NCBI GenBank assembly: GCA_045808425.1
Contig: JBJMFM010000240.1
Coordinates: 1-12,984, forward strand
DNA: 12,984 bases
Direction: 5' to 3'
Origin: JAFAQB01 sp045808425
GTDB taxonomy: Archaea > Thermoproteota > Nitrososphaeria > Nitrososphaerales > Nitrososphaeraceae
Part shown: positions 6,457 through 12,984 of the stretch, in pieces
How positions within the stretch are numbered: position 1 is the first letter of the stretch
How the letters are laid out: the number at the start of each line of letters is the position of its first letter
The notes under the pieces: model-generated
Databases searched by the model: none
What the model saw: the letters and a program-made list of their open reading frames with translations, nothing else
What the model was told of the DNA's origin: nothing
Translations under genes and position numbers: made by a program

Positions 6457-7440
6457 ATGAAAAAAAGTAGCCTAGTCTTTCTCTCGCTATCGATGATTAT
6501 CGCATCTGCAGTATTGTCAATGAACGTGGCCAACTATAGTGCAATACCTTCTGCATATGGTCAAACTAATGCTGCTATGTTTGCCACCTTAGTAGCTAGT
6601 AACAACAGTAATGGCAATGCTATCATGAATAATGCAATAGCATCTAGCGCTATAACTAATAGTAGTAGTACTACTACTACTCCCACTGCCACTAGCAATA
6701 CTACTGAAGGGCTACAAATAAAAAAAGGTATCAATTACTTTGACAGTGCATCTGGCTATTTAGTTTATCCTTCTATAGCTAATAATAATAATGCCGCTGC
6801 TAACACTGCCAGTAGCAGCAAAAAACTTCCAGCTGTGATAATGATTCATGAAAACAGGGGATTAAATGACAACATCAAAAGCATGGCAAACACACTGGCA
6901 AGGGAGGGTTATGCGGTATTAGCAGTTGATCTGTTCAAGGGGCAGGTAGCTCAAACAAGTCAACAAGCTCAGCAGTTAGCCGGTTCTGCAAGAAGTAACT
7001 CTGCATTAACTATTTCTAACTTGCAAGCAGCAGTAAAATATGTAAGTTCTCTTCCTTTCGTTGATAGTTCAAAGATAGCTTCTATTGGTTGGTGTTTTGG
7101 TGGAGGACAATCGCTGCAACTAGCATTACATAGCGAACAACATCCACTAGTTGCAACTATATTATATTATGGAACTCCTTTGGTTACAGATAAACAAGAA
7201 CTCTCAAAGATAAAATGGCCTGTGCTTGGAATATTTGGAGATAAAGACCAATCTATTCCATTGTCAAACATACAGCAGTTCAAAACAGCACTAGATGCTA
7301 GCGGCATAACAAATGAAATTCACATATACAAAGGATTAGGACATGCATTTGCAAATCCTTCTGGAGCTAATTATGCTCCAAATGAAACTGTAGATGCTTG
7401 GCAAAAAACCTTGGCGTTCTTAAAGAAATATACAGGGTAA
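6457..7440 (+). CDS. secreted dienelactone-hydrolase family alpha/beta hydrolase
   Basis: The 327-residue product combines an export signal with a dienelactone hydrolase (carboxymethylenebutenolidase-like) domain, which cleaves esters or lactones using a Cys-Asp-His triad. Residues 1-36 are a signal ending AYGQ. Residues 37-120 form a Ser/Thr/Asn/Ala-rich linker with a patch of NNNN and several glycosylation sequons. The catalytic domain starts at about 87. It shows IHENRGL (E132 and R134, matching the family's Glu next to the nucleophile), GWCFGGG with nucleophile C212, GDKDQSIP with D264, and GHAFANP with H296. All triad residues are present, so it should be active. Most family members are cytoplasmic; this one appears extracellular. 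The substrate is unknown. It is a single gene followed by a T-rich terminator. Confidence 0.87.
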   Translation: MKKSSLVFLSLSMIIASAVLSMNVANYSAIPSAYGQTNAAMFATLVASNNSNGNAIMNNAIASSAITNSSSTTTTPTATSNTTEGLQIKKGINYFDSASGYLVYPSIANNNNAAANTASSSKKLPAVIMIHENRGLNDNIKSMANTLAREGYAVLAVDLFKGQVAQTSQQAQQLAGSARSNSALTISNLQAAVKYVSSLPFVDSSKIASIGWCFGGGQSLQLALHSEQHPLVATILYYGTPLVTDKQELSKIKWPVLGIFGDKDQSIPLSNIQQFKTALDASGITNEIHIYKGLGHAFANPSGANYAPNETVDAWQKTLAFLKKYTG

Positions 7441-7447
7441 GCCCACC

Positions 7448-7480
7448 TTTGATTTGATTTTATCTTTTATTAATTTTATT
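7448..7480 (+). terminator. T-rich termination tract after the hydrolase gene
   Basis: Starting eight bases past the stop codon, 33 bases contain repeated T3-T4 runs (TTTGATTTGATTTTATC and onward). This is the pattern of intrinsic U-rich archaeal terminators. Confidence 0.45.
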
Positions 7481-7812
7481 AAAACAATATAACAACAGGG
7501 GCAACAGATGTACTAGAGAAAGCTTTGCATACTATTTTATGTTCGTATTTTTAGTTTAGAAGCATCAATTTTCATCGCATATTGTAGCTCAAACGGATCC
7601 AAAGAAGACTGTTTCAGTAATAACTATGAAATTAGCATTTTTCCTGTCACTATTAGAAATTTGTTGCTTTTCTGCTATGGATTGTAATTAATTGACGTAT
7701 AGTGGCTAATATATTGTGACATAACATTGATTTTCCTTTTTTTATCGGTATTTTGTATATTCTGGATACCATGGCAATTAGTTATTATTATTACTAGTAT
7801 TATCTGTAATTG

Positions 7813-7822
7813 TTATATTTTA
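7813..7822 (+). promoter_or_regulatory. TATA-like box for the 7843 gene
   Basis: TTATATTTTA is centred 25-26 bases before the ATG at 7843. That spacing matches an archaeal TATA box to its transcription start, implying a leaderless transcript that begins at or near the start codon. Confidence 0.5.
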
Positions 7823-7842
7823 ACTCCTAGTATTACACTACT

Positions 7843-8424
7843 ATGAATAGACAAAGTATCTCTATAGTGAATATAATGGCTGTGGTCACGTTAATGGCGT
7901 TTATGGCCATTTCACTTACGGCTGCAGCAATAGCTGCAAATGCACAGATTCCAGGTGTAACTCCACAACAATCTAGTACAGACGAACAATCATCACAAGA
8001 GCAGCAAAGCACTGGTGGTGAACAAGCAAATACTGTTACGATTCAAAAGACTGCAGAATCAACGACAGATCCATTCCCAGGTCATTCAGCCCATCAATTA
8101 GTAATGGCTCTTCCGCCACGAGATGATGGGAAAGTGTGGGTAGGTACCGTGACATGGACCGCAAGCAAGCAAGTAGAGGTTTTCATAATGCATGGCTACA
8201 ATTCAACTCTAAAACCTGATCCTTCGCATGGTTCAGTGCTAACAACAACAATAGGCCAAGGAAAAGAAGCTGCAATATCATTAGTAAAGACAAGTAGTGG
8301 AACTCCAATATATTCTGGTTCTATGAGATTTGTAGGCAATGCAGTTGCATTTCATACATTAAATGGCGCTAAATTTACAGTGACGTACAGTCTAGACGCA
8401 GTAGCAAAGCCACTAAGCCAATAG
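7843..8424 (+). CDS. secreted protein of unknown function
   Basis: The 193-residue product has a signal sequence (hydrophobic segment 10-33, junction ANAQ at 32-35). A Gln/Ser-rich linker follows (41-62), then a compact C-terminal domain at about 64-190. The domain has the alternating pattern of a beta-sandwich (VWVGTVTWTASKQVEVFIM; SMRFVGNAVAFHTL; KFTVTYSLDAV) and no cysteine. DPFPGHSAHQLVMALPPRDD near its start has two histidines (H81, H84), and H117, H129 and H171 could add to a metal site, but that is speculative. The TATA-like box supports the start, and a T6 tract lies 50 bases past the stop. It is convergent with the propeller gene. The family is not recognised; a cell-surface binding or matrix role is the most I would suggest. 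Confidence 0.75.
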   Translation: MNRQSISIVNIMAVVTLMAFMAISLTAAAIAANAQIPGVTPQQSSTDEQSSQEQQSTGGEQANTVTIQKTAESTTDPFPGHSAHQLVMALPPRDDGKVWVGTVTWTASKQVEVFIMHGYNSTLKPDPSHGSVLTTTIGQGKEAAISLVKTSSGTPIYSGSMRFVGNAVAFHTLNGAKFTVTYSLDAVAKPLSQ

Positions 8425-8790
8425 TGAGATGGAAACACATACAACAACACGACAGATACATATATCTATACCTCTTTTTTCCTGTTGTTTTTATCGATTG
8501 TTGTATTGATTTTGGTAAGCAGATAAAAAAATAAATGAAGAGAGGAACATAAGCAAGCCTAAGATCTATAGCAACGCAGTACAAGCAGAGTATAAAATAA
8601 TCTTCTGTAATTGCAACCATTGGAGTAAAAGGACACTTGTAACTCAGAATGTGCAGTCATTTCTTTTTTCTTAATGTACAAGATTGATCATATAAGAAGA
8701 ATCATTTCCATGGCAACATAAGAGAGGTAGTTACTCTAATTAATTCATTCATTCCAAAAATCACATCTATTATTTACATCAAGACCTTAG
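8425..8790. other. convergent intergenic region
   Basis: It separates two converging genes. CCTCTTTTTT at 8471-8480 and GTTGTTTTTA at 8484-8493 are likely plus-strand termination tracts. A plus-strand frame (8519-8674) is open for 51 codons but has no start codon until near its end. No RNA gene is recognised. Confidence 0.4.
8471..8493 (+). terminator. T-rich tract after the 7843 gene
   Basis: A T6 run (8475-8480) and a T5 run (8487-8491) lie 50-67 bases past the stop. This fits U-rich archaeal termination. Confidence 0.4.
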
Positions 8791-8797
8791 CTAAGGT
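8784..8797. repeat. 14-bp perfect palindrome across the stop codon of the propeller gene
   Basis: ACCTTAGCTAAGGT is a perfect 14-base palindrome. It overlaps the last sense codons and the TAG stop (8791-8793) of the minus-strand gene. It could bind a dimeric protein or be fortuitous. Confidence 0.5.
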
Positions 8798-10266
8798 AGT
8801 GTATAATTATTACTTCTTGCAAAAAATATTTCATGATTTCCAAGCGTATCATCCTCCCATATTGTGTATACAATATTTTTAGATATTGCTATTGAAGGAC
8901 ATTCTGACGTACCTTCATTATTACTTATGTTTGTTGTTGTATCTGCAAATGTGTCCCCTCTATCAATACTCTTTTTAATTAAGATTTCCTGATTATTGGA
9001 TCTTAAAAAATCCTGCCATACTATATACACATTATCCCCGTCCATAGCTAATTCAGCATTTAATGAGCTCTTTTTGCGAAGGGAACTCTCCTCTGTAAAA
9101 CTATTTCCATTATCTACACTTTTTATAAAAAAAAGATCATTTGGAATAAGATTATCAGAATTTCCACTCCATACAATAAATACTTGATTTCCAGAAGCAG
9201 CTATTTGTGACTCTCCAATATGACTCGCATCATTGTTTAGTTTAACAATTTTACTAAAATTGTCCCCGGTATCAGAGCTTTTCGTAAAGAATATTCCCTG
9301 TTTTTGCTCTGTCACATTCTTGTTGCCATTGTCGTTGTTGTAATTATTATAATAATTGCTACGGCCCTCTTTAAGGGTAGAAGGAGGCATTCCAATATTC
9401 CATGCTAGATAGACATTATTTTCAGAGGCAGCTATTTTCGGGTACGATTCTGCAATTCCCCCTGAATTAGTGGTTATAATTTTTGTATTTTTGAAACTAT
9501 TTCCTCGATCCATACTTGACTTAAATAGTATTCTACCATTATTGTTGTTAGCCGTGTCAGTTCCTCCTAGTTGTGTAACACTATTAATGTCATTATTATT
9601 GCCACTAGCGTTAGTACTACCAGTATTTTTAATAAAATCGGGATTGCTGTATTTATTTTCCCAAACTACATACACATTATTTGCAAATGCAGATATTTCC
9701 TGATTATATGATTCACCTAGGTCATTGCTAAGTTTAATTGTTCTACCAAAGCTATTTCCTTCGTCGCTGCTCATTCTAAATAATATTTCTTTATTGAGCG
9801 ATGTATCGTCTGTCCAAGCTATATAGACATTACCACCAGATACAGCGATTTGGGGATGTTGTGAAAAGCCAGAATTGTTGCTAACATTAATGGCTTTACT
9901 AAAAGTGACTCCTCCATCCGTAGTTTTCTTAAAATACACGTCGTAGTTTGTAGAACCATGGGTTACGCTATCCCGTTTATTATTGGGAGTCTCTTCTTCC
10001 CATACTACATACACATTATTTCCATACACAGCTATCTGTGCATATACAGAGTCCCTGGCATTGTTGCTCAGATTAATAGGATCGCCAAAATTCATATAAC
10101 TATTACCAATATTGTTAGCAGAATCTTCTGCATATGCTGATATCCCTGGCTTAAAAGCTAGTAGATTATTACTGGTAACAAGAGAATTAAAAGCAAGGTT
10201 TAAAGCTGTAGTTGATATCAATAGTATTATCGACAAAATCGACAATAAATATAATGGTCTAAACAA
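8791..10266 (-). CDS. secreted beta-propeller with sialidase-type Asp-box repeats
   Basis: The 491-residue product has a signal sequence (hydrophobic segment 5-27, junction AYAED at 44-48). Seven repeats follow, each opening with a VYxxW strand (W89, W151, W202, W289, W366, W417, W470). The first six continue to an Asp box of the form SxDxGxxF (D117, D168, D253, D332, D385, D435). The seventh repeat ends at the C-terminus without its Asp box, while the N-terminal FGDPINLSN (60-68) matches the strand that normally follows one. This suggests a seven-bladed propeller closed by its N-terminal strand. Asn-rich insertions lie in repeats 3 and 4. Asp boxes occur in sialidases and many non-enzymatic propellers. 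I do not see a sialidase arginine triad, so glycan or surface binding is more likely than catalysis. The start is TTG, with a TATA-like box 31 bases upstream. Confidence 0.8.
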   Translation of the reverse strand: MFRPLYLLSILSIILLISTTALNLAFNSLVTSNNLLAFKPGISAYAEDSANNIGNSYMNFGDPINLSNNARDSVYAQIAVYGNNVYVVWEEETPNNKRDSVTHGSTNYDVYFKKTTDGGVTFSKAINVSNNSGFSQHPQIAVSGGNVYIAWTDDTSLNKEILFRMSSDEGNSFGRTIKLSNDLGESYNQEISAFANNVYVVWENKYSNPDFIKNTGSTNASGNNNDINSVTQLGGTDTANNNNGRILFKSSMDRGNSFKNTKIITTNSGGIAESYPKIAASENNVYLAWNIGMPPSTLKEGRSNYYNNYNNDNGNKNVTEQKQGIFFTKSSDTGDNFSKIVKLNNDASHIGESQIAASGNQVFIVWSGNSDNLIPNDLFFIKSVDNGNSFTEESSLRKKSSLNAELAMDGDNVYIVWQDFLRSNNQEILIKKSIDRGDTFADTTTNISNNEGTSECPSIAISKNIVYTIWEDDTLGNHEIFFARSNNYTLP

Positions 10267-10290
10267 TTGGTGTATTATTGGTGATGATAG

Positions 10291-10303
10291 GATATTATAA
10301 TAT
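10291..10303 (-). promoter_or_regulatory. TATA-like box for the propeller gene
   Basis: On the minus strand, AATATTATAATAT lies centred about 31 bases before the TTG start at 10266. This supports that start despite the unusual codon and implies a leader of only a few bases. Confidence 0.42.
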
Positions 10304-10545
10304 TTTAGTTTTACTGTTGATGGTATATAGCTCGTTTTTTTGGCTGCTCCTTCTTTGATAATGCTCTATTTGTAGTTGGATTTGGTATTCATATACTAAA
10401 AAAGAGTGTTATCAACACCAAAGTGCCAGCCAGTAATTGTACTACATAATACCAAAGTATTATAACTTAATTGCTCTGATAAGTATACAAAAAAGATTTA
10501 TTACAATGCTTGTGAAGTCAATATAGTTGTTCAATATCATATTGT

Positions 10546-10763
10546 CTAGATATTCGTTACCTGTCTGTGTTTGTAGACAGCATAGACAAAGCCTATTACT
10601 ATAGCAAGTTCATGTAATACCACTAGTCTAGATATTTTCATCAATTTCTTTGGTCCTGCAAATGCTGTACAAGGGGGTTAAAACTAGTTGCGGTTATAAG
10701 CGCCAAAGCTATTACTGATATTACTTGCAAAATAGCAGCAGTATAGTTCTTTTCGTATGACAT
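10546..10763 (-). pseudogene. two-helix membrane protein, frameshifted or split into two coupled ORFs
   Basis: The ATG at 10763 opens a frame with a membrane helix (ILQVISVIALALITATS, residues 11-27) that ends at TGA 10643-10641 after 40 residues. A second frame, reached by adding one base to the C5 run opposite 10673-10677, continues AFAGPKKLMKISRLVVLHEL, then a second helix and YKHRQVTNI, to a TAG at 10546-10548. Joined, they give a 72-residue two-span protein with a basic C-terminus. The second frame also has its own ATG at 10641, overlapping the TGA as TGATG, which would allow translational coupling of two peptides of 40 and 31 residues. A TATAAG lies some 35 bases upstream. Sequencing error in a homopolymer, a real mutation and a true two-cistron gene all remain possible. 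The family is not recognised. Confidence 0.55.
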
Positions 10764-10926
10764 AAAAAAGTAAATGTAAGAGACATTCTTAATGCTTATA
10801 TCAAATACTTATCATCTAATTAGCAAAGTAAGATAAAGGCCATGAAATACAAAATTAAAGCTCTGATGCTAGATCACAACAACCAGATCATATCATAGGC
10901 CAGAGTGTAGAATACGTATGCGAATA

Positions 10927-10966
10927 CGTGATTTTGACAAGCTTTTAAAGTGTTTTAAAAATCACG
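10927..10966 (-). terminator. 9-bp hairpin 3' of the phosphatase gene
   Basis: CGTGATTTT (10927-10935) is complementary to AAAATCACG (10958-10966) around a 22-base spacer that itself contains the palindrome CTTTTAAAG. It begins 32 bases past the phosphatase stop on the minus strand. A GAATACGT direct repeat (10910-10917, 10922-10929) touches its left arm. It is probably part of the 3' untranslated region or a terminator; its role is inferred from position. Confidence 0.4.
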
Positions 10967-10998
10967 AAGCAATATAACGAATATGACTTAATTCTTTT

Positions 10999-12624
10999 TT
11001 ATTGTGGTGATATATCCCAATTTGATCCAGGGCGCACAAGACCATTTTCATCTAGTACTTCAGATATCAGATGTACTTTGCCATCAGATTTTTCTTTTTG
11101 TATTTTGATATATCCAAAATTGAAGATTTTATTTTCTTGATATTTGGCTGTAGCATTAATTGTTGGATCAGGTGGACTTGCTTTAACTGGAATTGCGCTT
11201 ATAGGTCCACTAACTAGTTCGCGGTAAATCAGTTTGTGTCCATCATGATTGGGATCGTCTTCGACTAGTACATTTGTTGGAAAGTGTACATCTGTTGTGA
11301 CAATAACTACATTTTTTATATTGTGGTCATCTAGAAATTTTAGAAAATCTGAACGTTCTCTTGTAAAAGTCTTTTTAAAAGTACTATTGGTATCATCAGT
11401 GGCCCAATTATCGCAACCTGATTCTTTATTAAAGCAACTTGGTATTGTAGTTGGTACATCAGCAGAGATAACCTTCCACGTGGCAGCAGAATTGAGAAGA
11501 CTTTGTTCTAACCAATGAAGTTGATCTCTACCTAATAATGTCTTATTATTTTGTAAAGTATCAGCCAAGTCATCTCGGCTACGATAAGAATGCATATCTA
11601 ATATAAACAAATCAAGGTCTTTGCCCCAGTGAAAAGACCTATAAATGCGGTTTGGTTCGTCTTTGTTTCTATCTATTGGTGAGAAGTTAAAAAACGCATT
11701 AATGCCTGCTTTTACTAGATTAGGAAAGCCTGTTCTATTTTTAGTAGTATCAGTCAAATAAGACCATTTACCCCCATAATCATTTACCACTTCATGGTCG
11801 TCTGCCTGAGAATACATTGACGTATTGCGCAATAGACTCTGTAAATGAGTGTCCGCTCTATTATATTCCCAATGTTTGTTGTAAATATCTTGTAGCTGAT
11901 TCTGATTAGTCCAATTAACTTTAGTATCAGTAACACTTGGAAAGTTTCCTTCTATATTTGTCCATCCAGTAACATTTGATGGATTATTTGCAGAACATGC
12001 AACATCTCCATAAATTTGGTCTCCATTGAATATAAAGAAGTCAGGAGATAACGATTGCATTATTGAAAATATCGGATAACCCTGTATTCCTCCTGTACCA
12101 ACGCGCCTACAATAATTTTGACCACCAAGATCCCCTCCAATAACAAAGCCGACTGATTTGCCAGTCAAACGATCTGGAGCTGTCCTAAAACTCCCTATCA
12201 TGAAATCTGATCTTGTTGGTGATGATGTTGATAATGATTCCTTAGCGTTGTCGTCAGAAGTAGCAGAAGAGAACCAAATACGATAGTGGTAAAGAGTATC
12301 AGGAGAAAGTGAATCAAGTTTTACATGACCAGCAAAGTCTGTTATTTTATCTACTAATAACATCTTTGACTTTGCATGTGAAAAAGATAAGTTGGTGTCA
12401 TATTGGACATGCATAAGAGCTTGTGCGTTGGCGCGTGACCATACTACAGCGCTGTTGTCTGTAACATCACCACTAGCAACACCATTTGTAATGACTAGCT
12501 TATTGATATTATTCTGTGCAAATGCAAGATAGGGTAATAATGCAATATTGTATAGGGCTAAAATTAATATGCTAACCATTGCTATCATTACTACCATAAC
12601 TCTTTTTGGCTGGTGTTCAGACAT
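10999..12624 (-). CDS. phoD: secreted PhoD-like phosphatase/phosphodiesterase
   Basis: The 541-residue product should release phosphate from phosphoesters outside the cell. The N-terminus has a hydrophobic export segment (about 8-34) ending AFAQ (34-37). An N-terminal PhoD_N beta domain follows (ITNGVASGDVTDNSAVVWSR, from about 45). The metallophosphatase core shows GGDLGGQNYCRR (D165, C172), FNGDQIYGD (D202, Y205), QADDHEVVND (D276, H277), LDMHSYRSR (D343) and TTDVHFPTN (D445, H447), the order expected for PhoD-like enzymes. At the position where Bacillus subtilis PhoD has a metal-binding Cys (SCQ), this protein has D165. The ATG at 12624 is chosen over an in-frame TTG at 12639 because a TATA-like box is centred exactly 26 bases before it. 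The gene symbol denotes the family, not proven orthology. Confidence 0.85.
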   Translation of the reverse strand: MSEHQPKRVMVVMIAMVSILILALYNIALLPYLAFAQNNINKLVITNGVASGDVTDNSAVVWSRANAQALMHVQYDTNLSFSHAKSKMLLVDKITDFAGHVKLDSLSPDTLYHYRIWFSSATSDDNAKESLSTSSPTRSDFMIGSFRTAPDRLTGKSVGFVIGGDLGGQNYCRRVGTGGIQGYPIFSIMQSLSPDFFIFNGDQIYGDVACSANNPSNVTGWTNIEGNFPSVTDTKVNWTNQNQLQDIYNKHWEYNRADTHLQSLLRNTSMYSQADDHEVVNDYGGKWSYLTDTTKNRTGFPNLVKAGINAFFNFSPIDRNKDEPNRIYRSFHWGKDLDLFILDMHSYRSRDDLADTLQNNKTLLGRDQLHWLEQSLLNSAATWKVISADVPTTIPSCFNKESGCDNWATDDTNSTFKKTFTRERSDFLKFLDDHNIKNVVIVTTDVHFPTNVLVEDDPNHDGHKLIYRELVSGPISAIPVKASPPDPTINATAKYQENKIFNFGYIKIQKEKSDGKVHLISEVLDENGLVRPGSNWDISPQ

Positions 12625-12645
12625 TCCAAAGCTAGACAATTATAA

Positions 12646-12654
12646 CATATTTAA
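12646..12654 (-). promoter_or_regulatory. TATA-like box for the phosphatase gene
   Basis: On the minus strand, TTAAATATG is centred at 12650, 26 bases before the ATG at 12624. That implies a leaderless transcript and decides the start. A TTG at 12639 would fall upstream of transcription. Confidence 0.5.
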
Positions 12655-12854
12655 TGGTTCTTGGAGCCTCTGAGTATGCATGCCCTCCGCCCATCTTCAA
12701 CTGGCATAACTGCTTCAATTTCAATATACTCCGAACAGAGGATAACAATCTGTCGATAATATATATATTTAATAAACTCAAATGAGAAAAGATCAGAAGC
12801 CGCCAAGACCATTGACAGATCACTTTACAAAATCGTTATGCATTGCTTTTTTTA

Positions 12855-12984
12855 TCATCTATCTTTCATCCACCATCTACCTTCTAAATACTCCATTAGT
12901 CTTATCATTTGTTCAACCCTATCCTTACCGCCTATTTGGTTTTTGCATGCTTCATAATGTTGCAGTAACATTTGATCTTCTTTT
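12855..12984 (-). CDS. C-terminal part of a gene running off the right edge
   Basis: From the window edge to a TGA at 12855-12857 the minus strand is open for at least 42 residues. The peptide is hydrophilic and helix-like with two adjacent tryptophans near its end (KEDQMLLQHYEACKNQIGG, then RVEQMIRLMEYLEGRWWMKD). Its codons match the local style (AGA/AGG Arg, ATA Ile, GAA Glu). Its start lies outside the window or at an internal ATG (12971). It would stop about 230 bases upstream of the phosphatase start, in the same direction. An opposing plus-strand frame overlaps it. No family is recognised. Confidence 0.5.
   Translation of the reverse strand, partial: KEDQMLLQHYEACKNQIGGKDRVEQMIRLMEYLEGRWWMKDR

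Larger units (their letters stand above)
7441..7842. other. intergenic region
   Basis: It begins with the T-rich 3' end of the hydrolase gene and ends with a well-placed TATA-like box for the next gene. A minus-strand ATG frame of 39 codons (7653-7772, basic, Lys/Ile-rich) and a plus-strand stretch open from about 7516 to 7688 without a start codon were seen; both are compatible with chance. Nothing else is recognised. Confidence 0.4.
10267..10998. other. intergenic region with a broken or split small gene
   Basis: It carries the promoter of the propeller gene, the frameshifted two-helix gene (10546-10763) and a hairpin after the phosphatase gene (10927-10966). A minus-strand frame open to TGA at about 10396 encodes a hydrophobic helix (YYVVQLLAGTLVLITLFFSI) with no usable start codon upstream. 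It is in frame with the propeller gene but separated by the stop. Short inverted repeats (ATAATAC 10446-10452 with GTATTAT 10457-10463; CTGTCT 10561-10566 with AGACAG 10575-10580) are also present. Confidence 0.45.

Noticed and set aside
6342..6533. 63-codon minus-strand frame with a hydrophobic helix
   Set aside because: It is antisense to the signal peptide of the hydrolase gene, which readily produces hydrophobic shadow frames.
8375..8620. 81-codon minus-strand frame
   Set aside because: It overlaps the end of the 7843 gene antisense and has a Cys/Leu/Tyr-rich composition without recognisable organisation.
8519..8674. 51-codon plus-strand open frame
   Set aside because: It has no start codon until near its end; stop-free runs of this length are expected several times by chance in the intergenic DNA here.
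10544..10636. Direct repeat GTCTAGATATT (10544-10554 and 10626-10636)
   Set aside because: Both copies fall within the coding frames of the split membrane gene, and the 11-base match is probably coincidental; no flanking duplication suggests a mobile element.
1..12984. CRISPR array, insertion sequence, tRNA or rRNA
   Set aside because: No regularly spaced repeats, transposase motifs, T-loop-like GTTCGAATC with acceptor pairing, or rRNA-like conserved blocks were seen on either strand.

Overview
The window is A+T-rich archaeal chromosomal DNA, roughly two-thirds A+T by eye. Three things point to the Nitrososphaeria (Thaumarchaeota), possibly a Nitrosocosmicus-like soil lineage. Several genes have a TATA-like box about 25-35 bases before the start codon and no Shine-Dalgarno sequence. 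Arginine is mostly AGA/AGG and isoleucine often ATA. Many secreted proteins carry Asn/Ser/Thr-rich stretches. No rRNA, tRNA or ammonia-oxidation marker is present, so this placement is inference.

Layout, left to right: a gene-poor left end (1-601) with possible decayed coding sequence; a small secreted Pro/Glu-tailed protein (602-952, minus); an archaeal-type RNase HI (1316-1969, plus); a long spacer with a perfect 12-bp inverted repeat; a secreted PQQ-type sugar dehydrogenase (2715-3980, plus); a small secreted protein (4518-4781, plus); a candidate 54-residue membrane protein (4960-5124, minus) with a 16-bp tandem duplication just upstream; a Cys-containing protein of unknown family (5639-6097, plus); a secreted dienelactone-hydrolase-like enzyme (6457-7440, plus); a secreted protein of unknown function (7843-8424, plus); a secreted beta-propeller with Asp-box repeats (8791-10266, minus); a frameshifted or split two-helix membrane protein (10546-10763, minus); a secreted PhoD-like phosphatase (10999-12624, minus); and the end of a minus-strand gene running off the right edge.

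The genes are mostly single transcription units with long spacers, so no operon is evident. The common thread is export. Seven proteins have an N-terminal signal sequence, and six of these end in an A-Q or G-Q junction. Three are probable extracellular enzymes, acting on sugars, esters or lactones, and phosphoesters. A role in nutrient scavenging at the cell surface is plausible but is inferred only from this company of genes.

I see no CRISPR array, insertion sequence, prophage or clear new defence system. The items most worth following up are the frameshifted or translationally coupled membrane protein at 10546-10763, the unrecognised secreted and Cys-containing families, and the shared export signature. 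In DNA this A+T-rich, stop-free runs of about 50 codons arise repeatedly by chance, so the small-ORF calls are given low confidence unless something else supports them.
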